A stretch of 64,000 nucleotides of DNA from Cetobacterium sp050033475 (GTDB lineage: Bacteria; Fusobacteriota; Fusobacteriia; Fusobacteriales; Fusobacteriaceae), in NCBI RefSeq assembly GCF_050033475.1, contig NZ_CP188319.1, positions 1,302,001-1,366,000 on the forward strand, read 5' to 3'. Positions 8,062 to 15,722 of this stretch are shown here, in pieces. Numbering within the stretch: the stretch's first letter is position 1; every line of letters starts with the position of its first letter. Under the pieces are notes generated by a model. It made no database searches and had not been told where the DNA came from. It was given only the letters and a program-made list of their open reading frames with translations. Both the position numbers and the translations under genes were made by a program.

Positions 8062-8634
8062 ATGAAGAAAATAGTAATATTTCTTTTGTTGCTAATGGCC
8101 TTGGGGGGATGTTCAAGTATAAGTCCTAGCAGTGAAAAAATTTGGGAACATGTGAAAAAATACGAGGGGACAAAACTTGTTAAGGAACCAAATGGATACT
8201 ATAGTAAATATGGATTATCCACACCAAGAATAAGGGATTATAATAAAAAATATAAAAAAAGCTACAGGGTTCAACATTTGACTGAAAGTCAAGCAAAGGT
8301 TATTTTTGATAGATTATATTATAAGAATTATGAAATTTATAAAATAAAAAATGACAGGGTAAAATTAGCTGTTGTAGATACTATTTATAACCAAGGAACC
8401 ACGGGAATAAAAATAATTCAGGAAACTGTAAATTCTCTATCTAGTAGAAGACATAGAATAAAAGTTGATGGAAGATTTGGAAATGAAACCATTGGAAGAA
8501 TAAATAGAATAAGTCACTATAAATTTTTAAGAACCTTAAGAACAAAACGAATAGCTTACTATAGAACAAGACCTCATTTTAGAAAATATGGAAGAGGTTG
8601 GATTAGAAGAGTAGATGATGTGACAAGAACCTAA
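8062..8634 (+). CDS. GH108-like lysozyme lipoprotein
   Basis: 190 residues. A lipoprotein signal with lipobox LGGC places acylated Cys17. A segment from about residue 28 (WEHVKKYEG with Glu35, then SKYGLSTPRIRDYN) resembles the N-acetylmuramidase domain of glycoside hydrolase family 108, where a glutamate at this position is catalytic. The C-terminal KVDGRFGNETIGRIN resembles the partner peptidoglycan-binding domain. It would cut or remodel peptidoglycan from a membrane anchor. These domains are often phage endolysins, but no phage genes surround it. It starts 12 bases after proC with a weak ribosome site and ends at a strong terminator. Confidence 0.6.
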   Translation: MKKIVIFLLLLMALGGCSSISPSSEKIWEHVKKYEGTKLVKEPNGYYSKYGLSTPRIRDYNKKYKKSYRVQHLTESQAKVIFDRLYYKNYEIYKIKNDRVKLAVVDTIYNQGTTGIKIIQETVNSLSSRRHRIKVDGRFGNETIGRINRISHYKFLRTLRTKRIAYYRTRPHFRKYGRGWIRRVDDVTRT

Positions 8635-8636
8635 GT

Positions 8637-8669
8637 AAAAAAAGGCAAATCCTGAGATTTGCCTTTTTT
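8637..8669. terminator. Bidirectional intrinsic terminator
   Basis: AAAAAAGGCAAATC pairs with GATTTGCCTTTTTT around the loop CTGA. The A and T tracts make it work on both strands, ending the ilvE-cstA-proC-lipoprotein transcript and the opposing amino-acid ABC operon, whose last stop lies in the hairpin's tail. Confidence 0.88.
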
Positions 8670-9399
8670 AATATTTGAGAGTTTTACTTAGGAAAGTTTT
8701 AAGTTCCGAAGTCTTAGGATTATTTAAAATATCTTTGGGATTTCCTTCTTCTAAAATTTTTCCCTTATCCACATAGATTAAATAATCTCCCACGGCCTTG
8801 GCAAAACTCATTTGATGTGTTACTAAAATAAGATCTTTTTTTTCCTGACGTAGATCCATAATTGTATCTAAAACTTCAGAAACTAAGTAGGGATCCAGTG
8901 CAGAGGTTGGTTCATCTAAAAGTAAGAATTTAGATTCCAAAGCCAGGGCTCGAACAATGGCAACTCTTTGTTTTTGTCCACCGGATAATTCATGGGGCAT
9001 TTTATTTCTATGATCCCAAAGTTTAAATTTTTTTAAAAGTTCTGAAGATTTTTCCAGGGCCTCTTCCTTAGAAATTTTATGAACTTTTTCCAAGGGAAAA
9101 AGAATATTATCCAGGGCACTTAGATGGGGAAAAAGATTATAGGCTTGGAAAACCATTCCAATAGTTTTTCTATAGTCATTTAATTCCTTTTCTGAAAATA
9201 AAAGTTTTTGATTATTTATTTCAATCTCCCCCTGTTCAGGAGTTAGAAGACCACCAATTATTTTTAAAAGAGTTGATTTTCCACCTCCTGAGGGGCCAAT
9301 TATTACTAAGGAACTTATATTTTCTATATTTAAATTTACATTATTTAAAATTGTCTGGTCTCCAAAGGACTTTTTAAGATTTTCTATTTTAAGATTCAT
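8668..9399 (-). CDS. Polar amino-acid ABC transporter ATPase
   Basis: 243 residues, the GlnQ/HisP-type ATPase size. Walker A GPSGGGKST (34-42), signature LSGGQKQRVAIVRAL, Walker B LLLDEPTSALDP and the switch VTHQMSFAKAV are all present. It powers uptake through the adjacent permease at the inner face of the membrane. Its start overlaps the permease stop by 11 bases, so translation is coupled. It is the last gene of a binding protein-permease-ATPase operon. Confidence 0.93.
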   Translation of the reverse strand: MNLKIENLKKSFGDQTILNNVNLNIENISSLVIIGPSGGGKSTLLKIIGGLLTPEQGEIEINNQKLLFSEKELNDYRKTIGMVFQAYNLFPHLSALDNILFPLEKVHKISKEEALEKSSELLKKFKLWDHRNKMPHELSGGQKQRVAIVRALALESKFLLLDEPTSALDPYLVSEVLDTIMDLRQEKKDLILVTHQMSFAKAVGDYLIYVDKGKILEEGNPKDILNNPKTSELKTFLSKTLKY

Positions 9400-10177
9400 A
9401 GTTGAACTTCCTTTCTAGCCTTTTGGAAATATAGGAAATGGGATAGGTTAAGATAATGTATCCCAAAGCCAAGGCTAAGTAATTTTCTATAGGTGCAAAG
9501 GTTAAGGAATCCACCTCTTGAACATTTTTTGTAAATTCATTTACAGCAATAATTGAAAGTAGTGAAGAGTCCTTAATTAAAGAACCAAATTGTCCCGCAA
9601 GGGGAGGCATGACTCTTTTAATAACCTGGGGAAGTATTATATATCTATAAAGCTGAAATCTAGAAAGACCTAGAGATTTTGCAGTTTCATATTGACTTTT
9701 ATCAATACTTTCAAGGCCAGATCTCATAATTTCTGAAACATAGGCTCCAGAAAATAGAGACATAATAAGTATACCCATTAAATAACGATTTTCAATATTG
9801 ATTGCTGTTCCTACCACGTAGAAGAAAATATAAATTTGTACAATAAGAGGAGTTCCTCTTATGACTTCAATATAGGTACGAACAAAATATCTAATAAAAA
9901 GTACTTTGCTTTTAACTGCTAAGGCAGATAAAGTTCCAATGATTAAACTTACAATTAAAGAGAAAAATGAAATTTTAATGGTAAGTAAAAATCCTATATA
10001 AAATTTTTCTCTATAGGCTATGACAGTATCCTTCCAACGGTAGGTGTAATCAATTTTACTAAAGGCTAAATATAAAAGACCCACTAGAAAAATGAAAACT
10101 AAAACTCCATTGAAAAAGGCTATATTTTTTCTAGGTTCCTTCTCAGAAGAAATTAGTAGATCTTTCAGTTGTTTCAT
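9389..10177 (-). CDS. Polar amino-acid ABC transporter permease
   Basis: 262 residues with about five to six hydrophobic segments. The cytoplasmic coupling loop SGLESIDKSQYETAKSLGLS (near residues 165-185) is the EAA motif of His/Glu/Gln-type (HisM/GlnP) permeases. A roughly 20-residue cytoplasmic N-terminus precedes the first membrane segment. It forms the membrane channel, probably as a homodimer since only one permease gene is present. It lies nine bases after the binding-protein gene. Confidence 0.93.
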   Translation of the reverse strand: MKQLKDLLISSEKEPRKNIAFFNGVLVFIFLVGLLYLAFSKIDYTYRWKDTVIAYREKFYIGFLLTIKISFFSLIVSLIIGTLSALAVKSKVLFIRYFVRTYIEVIRGTPLIVQIYIFFYVVGTAINIENRYLMGILIMSLFSGAYVSEIMRSGLESIDKSQYETAKSLGLSRFQLYRYIILPQVIKRVMPPLAGQFGSLIKDSSLLSIIAVNEFTKNVQEVDSLTFAPIENYLALALGYIILTYPISYISKRLERKFNYES

Positions 10178-10186
10178 AAACTCTCC

Positions 10187-10969
10187 TTAATTGATAAAGA
10201 ACTGTAAACCTTGTTTTTGGAATAGTTCTTTTTCCTCTTTTAAATACTTATCTGTTAATTTTTGGAAACCTCCATCTTTTTTATATTGTTCTAGGAAATC
10301 ATTGATTTTTTTCCCAAGTTCAGGATCATCCTTACGATAACCAATTCCCCAATATTCATTTTCTGTTTGAAATTTTGTAAAGATGGGAGTTGTGGTATCC
10401 TTATAATGCTTCCAATTGTTATAAATTGAAAGGGGATCATAGATAAAGGCATCAACTCTATGTTGAGAAACCTCTAGCACAGCAGCAGTTTCCTTAGGGA
10501 AAACTAAAATTTCAGCCTTTGGAAAATATTTTTGAGCCACTAAGTGGGCAGTTGTTCCATTTTTTACAGCTATTTTTCTTCCCTTTTCATTTAAATCCTC
10601 AGGAACTTTGATATTGGATTTATTATTAACAAGTAGTGTTAAATATGAATTGGCATAGGGCTGTGAAAAACTGATGGCCTTCTCTCTTTCAGGAGTTATA
10701 CTCATGGAAGAAATTATTATGTCAATTTTTTTAGTTAAAAGAGAAGGAATTAAACCTCCATAGGACATATTTTCTATTGTCACAGGTCTATGTAAATAAT
10801 CACCAAGGGCTTTTGCTAAATCCACAGAAAATCCAGTTGGATTTCCTTTAGTATCAGTTGTTTCAAAGGGAGGATAAGCTAATTCCATCCCAACTACTAA
10901 GGGTTTTTCCTGAGCAAAACTCATGGAAAAAATTAAAAAAGATGTTATAAGCATAAGGATTTTTTTCAT
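10187..10969 (-). CDS. Amino-acid ABC transporter substrate-binding protein
   Basis: 260 residues. It has a cleavable signal peptide (hydrophobic to about residue 19, likely cut after SFA) and no lipobox cysteine, so it would be a soluble periplasmic protein, consistent with a cell with an outer membrane. The mature part opens VVGMELAYPPFETTD and contains GFSVDLAKALGD, typical of family 3 binding proteins for polar amino acids. It is the first gene of the operon, with GGAGGAACC before ATG. The bound amino acid cannot be told from sequence by eye. Confidence 0.9.
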   Translation of the reverse strand: MKKILMLITSFLIFSMSFAQEKPLVVGMELAYPPFETTDTKGNPTGFSVDLAKALGDYLHRPVTIENMSYGGLIPSLLTKKIDIIISSMSITPEREKAISFSQPYANSYLTLLVNNKSNIKVPEDLNEKGRKIAVKNGTTAHLVAQKYFPKAEILVFPKETAAVLEVSQHRVDAFIYDPLSIYNNWKHYKDTTTPIFTKFQTENEYWGIGYRKDDPELGKKINDFLEQYKKDGGFQKLTDKYLKEEKELFQKQGLQFFIN

Positions 10970-11109
10970 GGTTCCTCCTTGAATTAAAATAATTATAAAA
11001 TAGTTTGTATATCAAAATTGTATAGATTAGAAATATTATAGCATAAAGTTACCTAAAATTCTTCTAATTTTTAAGTGAATTTCCTTTAAAAAATATTTAT
11101 GACACATTC

Positions 11110-11138
11110 TTGACAAAAATAATATAATGTGGTAGTAT
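11110..11138 (+). promoter_or_regulatory. Promoter of the DAACS symporter leader
   Basis: TTGACA (11110-11115) and TAGTAT (11133-11138) are spaced by 17 bases. The predicted start of RNA near 11145 leaves about 25 bases before the leader ORF. The 10970-11109 stretch before it is AT-rich with nothing else recognised. Confidence 0.65.
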
Positions 11139-11170
11139 ATTCGAAATGCAAAAAAAACTGGAGGGAAATA

Positions 11171-11287
11171 ATGAGAGGAAGGATTAGAGAAAAAGTTAAA
11201 ATAAAATATTTTTTTTCAAGATCTTTTAATTCATTATTTATCTTTTTTAAATTATTTATAGATAGGAGTAGTAACTATAGTTTTTAG
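11171..11287 (+). CDS. Leader ORF ending inside the attenuator hairpin
   Basis: A 38-residue ORF begins with ATG six bases after GGAGG, an excellent start. Its product is basic at the N-terminus (MRGRIREKVKIKY) and then rich in Phe (nine) and Ser (six). Codons for Ser-Ser-Asn-Tyr lie in the 5' arm of a terminator, and the TAG stop (11285-11287) reaches the first base of its 3' arm. A ribosome translating to the end would sit on the hairpin. It is interpreted as a regulatory leader; no homolog is recognised and no protein function is proposed. Confidence 0.6.
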   Translation: MRGRIREKVKIKYFFSRSFNSLFIFFKLFIDRSSNYSF

Positions 11288-11307
11288 TTACTATTCCTAT
11301 TTTTTTT
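11262..11307 (+). terminator. Intrinsic terminator (attenuator) before DAACS symporter
   Basis: ATAGGAGTAGTAACT (11262-11276) pairs along its full 15 bases with AGTTACTATTCCTAT (11286-11300), with a single G-U wobble, and is followed by seven to eight T. It lies 18 bases before the symporter start and downstream of that gene's promoter, so it must be conditionally overridden for the gene to be expressed. Confidence 0.85.
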
Positions 11308-11324
11308 ATGGAAGGGGAGAAAAC

Positions 11325-12695
11325 GTGAAAAAAAACAATCTTACTAAAAAAATATTTATGGCTCTAATATTGGGAGTAACCTTTGGAATAGGGTCCTTAT
11401 TTTTAAGAGAACATTTGATAAATAGTGGAAATCATCATCATTGGAATAGTATAAACTCATTGCTCTTTCAGGATATAACAAGAGCTGAGGGATCTAAGGC
11501 CCTTGGAGTTTTATATATCTTTGGACAATTATTTATAAATGCTTTGCAACTGGTTATTATTCCAATGGTATTTACATCCATAGTTATAGCAGTTACCAAT
11601 ATTCAAGATTCTAAAAGTTTAAAGAGAATATCAGGAAAAACATTTTTAGGATTCGGTCTGAGTTCAGTTTTAGCTTTAGCCTATGCATCAATAGTGGCAA
11701 TGGTGGCTTATAAGGCAAAACTTTTCACTGTGGCAATAGGAACTGTGGCTGGAGGAGGGGGGACATCAACCTCTTCAAATCCACTGAATATTTTAATAAA
11801 GGCAGTACCCCAAAATATTCTTTCGGGATTATCAAATAACGGAAATGTGTTAGTGGCTGTATTTTTAGGAATTTCCATGGGAATAATTTTAAATAAAATG
11901 GGAGAAAAGGATTCAGTTCTTAAAAAGGGAATTGTAGAGGCCAATAAGGTCTGCCAAATTTTTCTAAGTTTTATAATAAATAAATTTGCTCCTGTGGCTA
12001 TATTTGCACTACTTACAAGAACCTTTGCAATATATGGAGTTGGATATTTAAAAACAGCAAGTATTTACTTTATAATCACAGCAATTTCACTGTTTATCTT
12101 CCTAGTTTTAGGATATGGATTTATAGTTTGGGTTTCAACGAGATTAAATCCAATATACTTTATGAAAAAAATAGCAAATGTGGCAATGTTTGCCTTTTCA
12201 ACTTCGTCCTCAGCAGCTTCTTTACCTTTAAATACAAAGGTAACAACTGAAAAATTAGGAGTGGATGATGTGACAGCTTCCTTTGTACTTCCAATGGGAA
12301 TGACTGTAAATATGAATGGAACGGCAATAATGCAAGTAATTGCAACTTTATTTATAGCTGGAGTAGCAGGATATGATATTTCAATATTTAATCTTGTAAC
12401 AATTTCTTTACTGGCTCTTCTGGCTTCAGTGGGAACTCCTGCAGCCCCAGGAAGTGGAGCAATAATTCTATTTACAATTTTAAGTGGAATGGGATACAGC
12501 AATGAAATAGCAGTTTCAGCCTATGCAATAATCTTAGGAATAAACAGACCTCTAGAGATGTTATTGACTGCTCTTAATGTGGTCGGGGATAGTGCCGTGG
12601 CAATATATGTTTCTAAAAGCGAAGGAAAGTTAGATTTAGAAAAATATTATGAAGTTGAAGAAATAGAAAATAACTCAGAAGAAGCAAAAATATAA
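11325..12695 (+). CDS. Dicarboxylate/amino-acid:cation symporter (DAACS)
   Basis: 456 residues with many hydrophobic segments. The serine-rich re-entrant motif AFSTSSSAASLPLN and the substrate/sodium-site motif GMTVNMNGTAIM are diagnostic of the GltP/SstT/DctA family. It would import glutamate, aspartate, serine/threonine or a related substrate with sodium or protons. The start is GTG after GGGGAGAAAAC. A histidine-rich patch (GNHHHW, near residues 36-41) in the first external loop is unusual. Upstream are a promoter, a leader ORF and a strong terminator, so expression is probably set by attenuation. The exact substrate is not resolved. Confidence 0.9.
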   Translation: MKKNNLTKKIFMALILGVTFGIGSLFLREHLINSGNHHHWNSINSLLFQDITRAEGSKALGVLYIFGQLFINALQLVIIPMVFTSIVIAVTNIQDSKSLKRISGKTFLGFGLSSVLALAYASIVAMVAYKAKLFTVAIGTVAGGGGTSTSSNPLNILIKAVPQNILSGLSNNGNVLVAVFLGISMGIILNKMGEKDSVLKKGIVEANKVCQIFLSFIINKFAPVAIFALLTRTFAIYGVGYLKTASIYFIITAISLFIFLVLGYGFIVWVSTRLNPIYFMKKIANVAMFAFSTSSSAASLPLNTKVTTEKLGVDDVTASFVLPMGMTVNMNGTAIMQVIATLFIAGVAGYDISIFNLVTISLLALLASVGTPAAPGSGAIILFTILSGMGYSNEIAVSAYAIILGINRPLEMLLTALNVVGDSAVAIYVSKSEGKLDLEKYYEVEEIENNSEEAKI

Positions 12696-12723
12696 AAAAA
12701 GCTGATTAAGTTCAGCTTTTTTT
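12694..12723. terminator. Bidirectional intrinsic terminator
   Basis: AAAAAAGCTGA pairs with TCAGCTTTTTT around TTAAGT, between the convergent symporter and hydrolase genes. A and T tracts on the two sides allow function in both directions; both stop codons overlap it. Confidence 0.85.
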
Positions 12724-13593
12724 ATTTGTCAAAATCCATTGAAGAATATCTTCATAGACCTTTTCTTTATTTATTTCATTTAAAATTTCATGTCTAAAAT
12801 TTTTATATAACTTTAGGGAAAGTTTTGTAAAACCTAAATTTCTATAGAAATTATAAAGTTCCTTAACTCCCTTTCCATAGAGCCCAATGGGATCTTCCAA
12901 TCCTGAAATTAAAAATATAGGAATATTTTTCTTCACAAAATCAAAATTATTTTTTCTATGAAGATTAGAAAGAAAATCTAAAAAATTATAATAAAAAATT
13001 GGAGTATAGGGAAAACCACAAAGGGGATCATCTATAAAACTTTGTACAACTTTTGAATCAGTTGAAAGCCAGGAAAAATTATTTTTATTTGTGTCTTTAA
13101 TTTTACTATTGGCTCCTAAAAAGAAAATATTATTAAAAATTTTTCTAGGATTTTTTGAAAATAAAGAGATAGTTTTAAAAAGAACCTTTCCACTTTTAAC
13201 TAAGAATCTATCTTGATAACAGCTTCCCATGAAAATATATCCCTCTATAATTTTGCTAGAAATTTTCATATGACCTTGGGCTATGAAGGACCCCATACTA
13301 TGACCTAAAATAAAAAGAGGAATTTTAGGATAGAATTTTTTAATTTGTTTGCTAATTTCAATTTGATCAAAAACTAAAACCTTAAAGGATTTGGAGAATT
13401 TTCCCAGTTTATTATTTTCGTAAGCATGTAGACCATGGGCCCTGTGATTAGAAAGAGCCACAGCAATTTTATTTTTATTTAAAAATTTTACAAAATCCAA
13501 ATATCTTTTGGAATGTTCTCCCATTCCATGAATTATTTGTACAATGGCCAAGGGTGTTTCTCCCTTTGGATAAATAATTTCTATTTTAATCAC
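12712..13593 (-). CDS. Alpha/beta hydrolase (lysophospholipase/monoacylglycerol lipase-like)
   Basis: The serine-hydrolase series is clear: IIHGMGEHSKRY (oxyanion region), nucleophile elbow GHSMGSF, acid in SGLEDPIG and histidine in NFRHEILNE, the pattern of the Hydrolase_4 / monoacylglycerol lipase family. It would hydrolyse an ester or lysolipid in the cytoplasm. The frame is open to ATG 13677 (321 residues), but that start lacks a ribosome site, overlaps the preceding gene and would encode through a terminator hairpin. A -10 TATAAT lies at 13610-13615, so the GTG at 13593 (293 residues) is preferred. Against this, the family usually has a first strand before residue 30, so the longer form cannot be excluded. 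Confidence 0.7.
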   Translation of the reverse strand: MIKIEIIYPKGETPLAIVQIIHGMGEHSKRYLDFVKFLNKNKIAVALSNHRAHGLHAYENNKLGKFSKSFKVLVFDQIEISKQIKKFYPKIPLFILGHSMGSFIAQGHMKISSKIIEGYIFMGSCYQDRFLVKSGKVLFKTISLFSKNPRKIFNNIFFLGANSKIKDTNKNNFSWLSTDSKVVQSFIDDPLCGFPYTPIFYYNFLDFLSNLHRKNNFDFVKKNIPIFLISGLEDPIGLYGKGVKELYNFYRNLGFTKLSLKLYKNFRHEILNEINKEKVYEDILQWILTNKKS

Positions 13594-13621
13594 CAGCTTT
13601 TTTATTTGTATTATACTTTTT

Positions 13622-13655
13622 TTAAAGTAAAATGGGAAGCCCCTAAGGACTTCCC
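13622..13655 (-). terminator. Intrinsic terminator of the oligopeptide-binding protein gene
   Basis: On the minus strand GGGAAGTCC pairs with GGGCTTCCC (one G-U) around a four-base loop, followed by ATTTTACTTT. It lies eight bases past the stop at 13664. A TATAAT box on the same strand (13610-13615) follows directly and probably starts the hydrolase mRNA. Confidence 0.7.
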
Positions 13656-13663
13656 AGATAAAA

Positions 13664-15184
13664 TTATTTAAATTCATATTTATAAAAAAGTGGATAACTT
13701 GTTGCTTCTAAATTTTCTATATTTTTATGGGAACCAATGGAAGTATTGGAATAATAAAGAGGAATAACAGGAACATCTACAGTTAATAGAGTTCCAACTT
13801 CCTCATATAATTTTTTTCTCTTTTCTTGATTCATTTCTTTTTTAGCAGCATCTAATAATTGATCCATTTGTGGGCTATTATAATAGGTTCTATTACCAGC
13901 TCCTCCAATTTGTGAAGAGTGGAAGTTAGGATAAAAACCATAATCTCCATCATAGGTAGAAGGTCCCCATCCCATAATAAACATATCTGTCAATCCATTT
14001 CCAGTGCTATTTAAAAATGCCCCCCATTCAAGAGATTCAATGGATAAATTAATTCCTATTTCCTTCAATTGAGCTTGAACAATTTCACACATCTGCTGTC
14101 TTAGGGTACTGTTACTGGTAGCAATGACTATATTAGTTCCTGTTAGACCCTTTTCTTCAATTATTTTTTTAGCTCCTTCAGGATCATATTCAATAATAGG
14201 TAAATTATCTGAATGACCAAAAACAGGTGGAGCTAAAAATTGATCAGCTCTTTGGGCAGATCCCATTAATAGAGCTTCAATAATGGCATCCTTATCAATT
14301 CCCATGGCAATGGCTTTTCTTACTTCAGGGTCCTTAAGAACACCCTTTTGATTATTCATACCAATATAGGCAGTGGAAGTACTTGGCTTTTCCAAAAGCT
14401 GTAGTTTATCACTGCTCTCTATAGTTTTTCTAGCAATGGATTCAACACCACTGAAAACATCTAATTCACCAGTTTCTAAACCGATAACTCGGCTGTTTTC
14501 CTCAGGGATTCCTCTGACAACTATATTTTTAATTTTAGGTTCCCCTTTGAAATATGTTGGAACTGCCTCAAGAACAATTCTGTCTCCAATTTTCCATTCC
14601 TTTAATTTGTAAGGTCCTGTTCCAATTGGATTTTCAAAATATTTTTCAGGATTTTCTAAGTAAGCTTTTTTATTTAATATGGCAGCACTTTTATGACTAA
14701 GGTGATTTAACAGTGGAGCAAAGGGCTCAGAAGTAGTTATTTTAACTGTACTTTTGTCCACAGGTTCTATTTTTTCAATTAATTTGTAAAGATGAGCAAC
14801 TTTAGGTAATGTTTTAGCTCTCTCTAGAGAAAATTGTACATCTTCAGAAGTTAAAGGTTCACCATTGGAAAAGGTAGCCTTTGGATTTAAATGAATTAAG
14901 ATAGTATTTTCATCTAACATTTTCCAAGAGTCACCTAATCCTGGAACCACTTCTCCAGTAAGTTCATTTATTTCTACAAGTCTATCGTAAAGATTTGTGG
15001 TAATGGTTTGTGAATATTGTTCAGTTGAATCTTGGGGATCTAAAGTTTTGGGATCAGCAGATTGGGCATATACAAGGGTGTCTTTTTTACTTGTGATATT
15101 GTTTTTTGCAGTTTCATTTTCTTGACAGGCAAAAAGAAGTAAAGTACTGACAGTTAGAAAAATAGTCCTCATTGTTTTTCTCAA
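13664..15184 (-). CDS. Oligopeptide/dipeptide ABC transporter binding lipoprotein
   Basis: 506 residues, typical of SBP family 5. Lipobox LFAC gives acylated Cys20. The mature part contains YAQSADPKTLDPQDSTEQY and the conserved ENTILIHLNPKATFSNGEPLT region, as in DppA/OppA. It would bind peptides, or possibly nickel or other solutes that this family carries. No permease or ATPase genes are adjacent, so it probably feeds a transporter encoded elsewhere. The start is TTG, seven bases after GGGAGGG; an ATG four codons later is too far from that site. Confidence 0.88.
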   Translation of the reverse strand: MRKTMRTIFLTVSTLLLFACQENETAKNNITSKKDTLVYAQSADPKTLDPQDSTEQYSQTITTNLYDRLVEINELTGEVVPGLGDSWKMLDENTILIHLNPKATFSNGEPLTSEDVQFSLERAKTLPKVAHLYKLIEKIEPVDKSTVKITTSEPFAPLLNHLSHKSAAILNKKAYLENPEKYFENPIGTGPYKLKEWKIGDRIVLEAVPTYFKGEPKIKNIVVRGIPEENSRVIGLETGELDVFSGVESIARKTIESSDKLQLLEKPSTSTAYIGMNNQKGVLKDPEVRKAIAMGIDKDAIIEALLMGSAQRADQFLAPPVFGHSDNLPIIEYDPEGAKKIIEEKGLTGTNIVIATSNSTLRQQMCEIVQAQLKEIGINLSIESLEWGAFLNSTGNGLTDMFIMGWGPSTYDGDYGFYPNFHSSQIGGAGNRTYYNSPQMDQLLDAAKKEMNQEKRKKLYEEVGTLLTVDVPVIPLYYSNTSIGSHKNIENLEATSYPLFYKYEFK

Positions 15185-15313
15185 TAAAATCCCTCCCTAA
15201 AAATAAAGATAATAGTATTATTTATTTACTACATTTATTTATAAAAATAAAATATAGAAAATATAGGCATCCATATATAAAAGATATGATTGAATTTTTT
15301 AAAAATATTTTTC

Positions 15314-15342
15314 TTGATATTCAAAAAAGAATATGATATAGT
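15314..15342 (+). promoter_or_regulatory. Promoter of the purine operon
   Basis: TTGATA (15314-15319) and TATAGT (15337-15342) are 17 bases apart, about 40 bases before the riboswitch. The untranslated leader from here to purE is about 375 bases and holds a riboswitch, two terminators and a small ORF. Confidence 0.6.
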
Positions 15343-15378
15343 TCACTTATCCAAAGAGAGAAATAAAAAATAAATAAT

Positions 15379-15453
15379 ATTGCTTGTATAATAGCCGTGA
15401 TATGGATGGCGAGTTTCTACCTACAAACCGTAAATTTGTGGACTATGAGCATA
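15379..15453 (+). ncRNA. Purine riboswitch, guanine class
   Basis: The conserved core is intact in order: GTATAATA, GATATGG, GTTTCTACC, CCGTAAA and GACTATG, with P2 (GCC/GGC) and P3 (CTACAAA/TTTGTGG) helices between them. The ligand-reading base is C (GACTAT, not GATTAT), which in the characterised xpt and add aptamers gives guanine/hypoxanthine over adenine. It precedes the purE operon with a terminator at 15496, so guanine is expected to switch the operon off. CATATGATTT (15450-15459), which overlaps P1, pairs perfectly with AAATCATATG (15479-15488) as part of the expression platform. Confidence 0.93.
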
Positions 15454-15495
15454 TGATTTTTTTATTGTTTTTGTAATTAAATCATATGACTTGTA

Positions 15496-15526
15496 GGAAA
15501 TTACTTTTGTAATTTCCTTTTTTTTA
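15496..15526 (+). terminator. Riboswitch terminator
   Basis: GGAAATTAC pairs with GTAATTTCC around TTTT, followed by nine T. GTAATT at 15473-15478 is complementary to AATTAC in the terminator's 5' arm and may form the competing helix. Confidence 0.85.
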
Positions 15527-15552
15527 TCATTGAAAAAATAGGAGTTGATGAG

Positions 15553-15657
15553 ATGAAAAGGGTCATGGTATTACTAGAAAAACATAAAAAAAGGATAAAA
15601 TATATTATATGGGATAGTTGTAAACTAAATTCAGAAGAAAAAGAACGCAGACTGTGA
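15553..15657 (+). CDS. Leader ORF between the two pur terminators
   Basis: A 34-residue ORF (MKRVMVLLEKHKKRIKYI at the start, RRL at the end) follows AGGAG at good spacing. Its TGA stop (15655-15657) is inside the 5' arm of a second terminator, so a ribosome finishing it would block that hairpin. No homolog is recognised. It may be a regulatory leader rather than a functional peptide. Confidence 0.5.
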   Translation: MKRVMVLLEKHKKRIKYIIWDSCKLNSEEKERRL

Positions 15658-15697
15658 TAGGTGTAAAGTGTGACCTATGGCAGTGTGCGTTTTTTTA
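15644..15697 (+). terminator. Second attenuator before purE
   Basis: An interrupted long stem pairs AACGCA, ACTG and ATAGGT (15644-15662) with ACCTAT, CAGT and TGCGTT (15673-15691), followed by seven T. It lies 26 bases before the purE start and 120 bases after the riboswitch terminator, so the operon passes two termination points. Confidence 0.75.
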
Positions 15698-15722
15698 TTA
15701 AAATTTTTATTTGGAGGATGAA

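Noticed and set aside
12065..12502. 145-codon minus-strand frame opposite the DAACS symporter gene
   Set aside because: It is antisense to conserved transporter sequence, has no ribosome site and reads as a composition shadow (Ile/Pro/Thr-rich).
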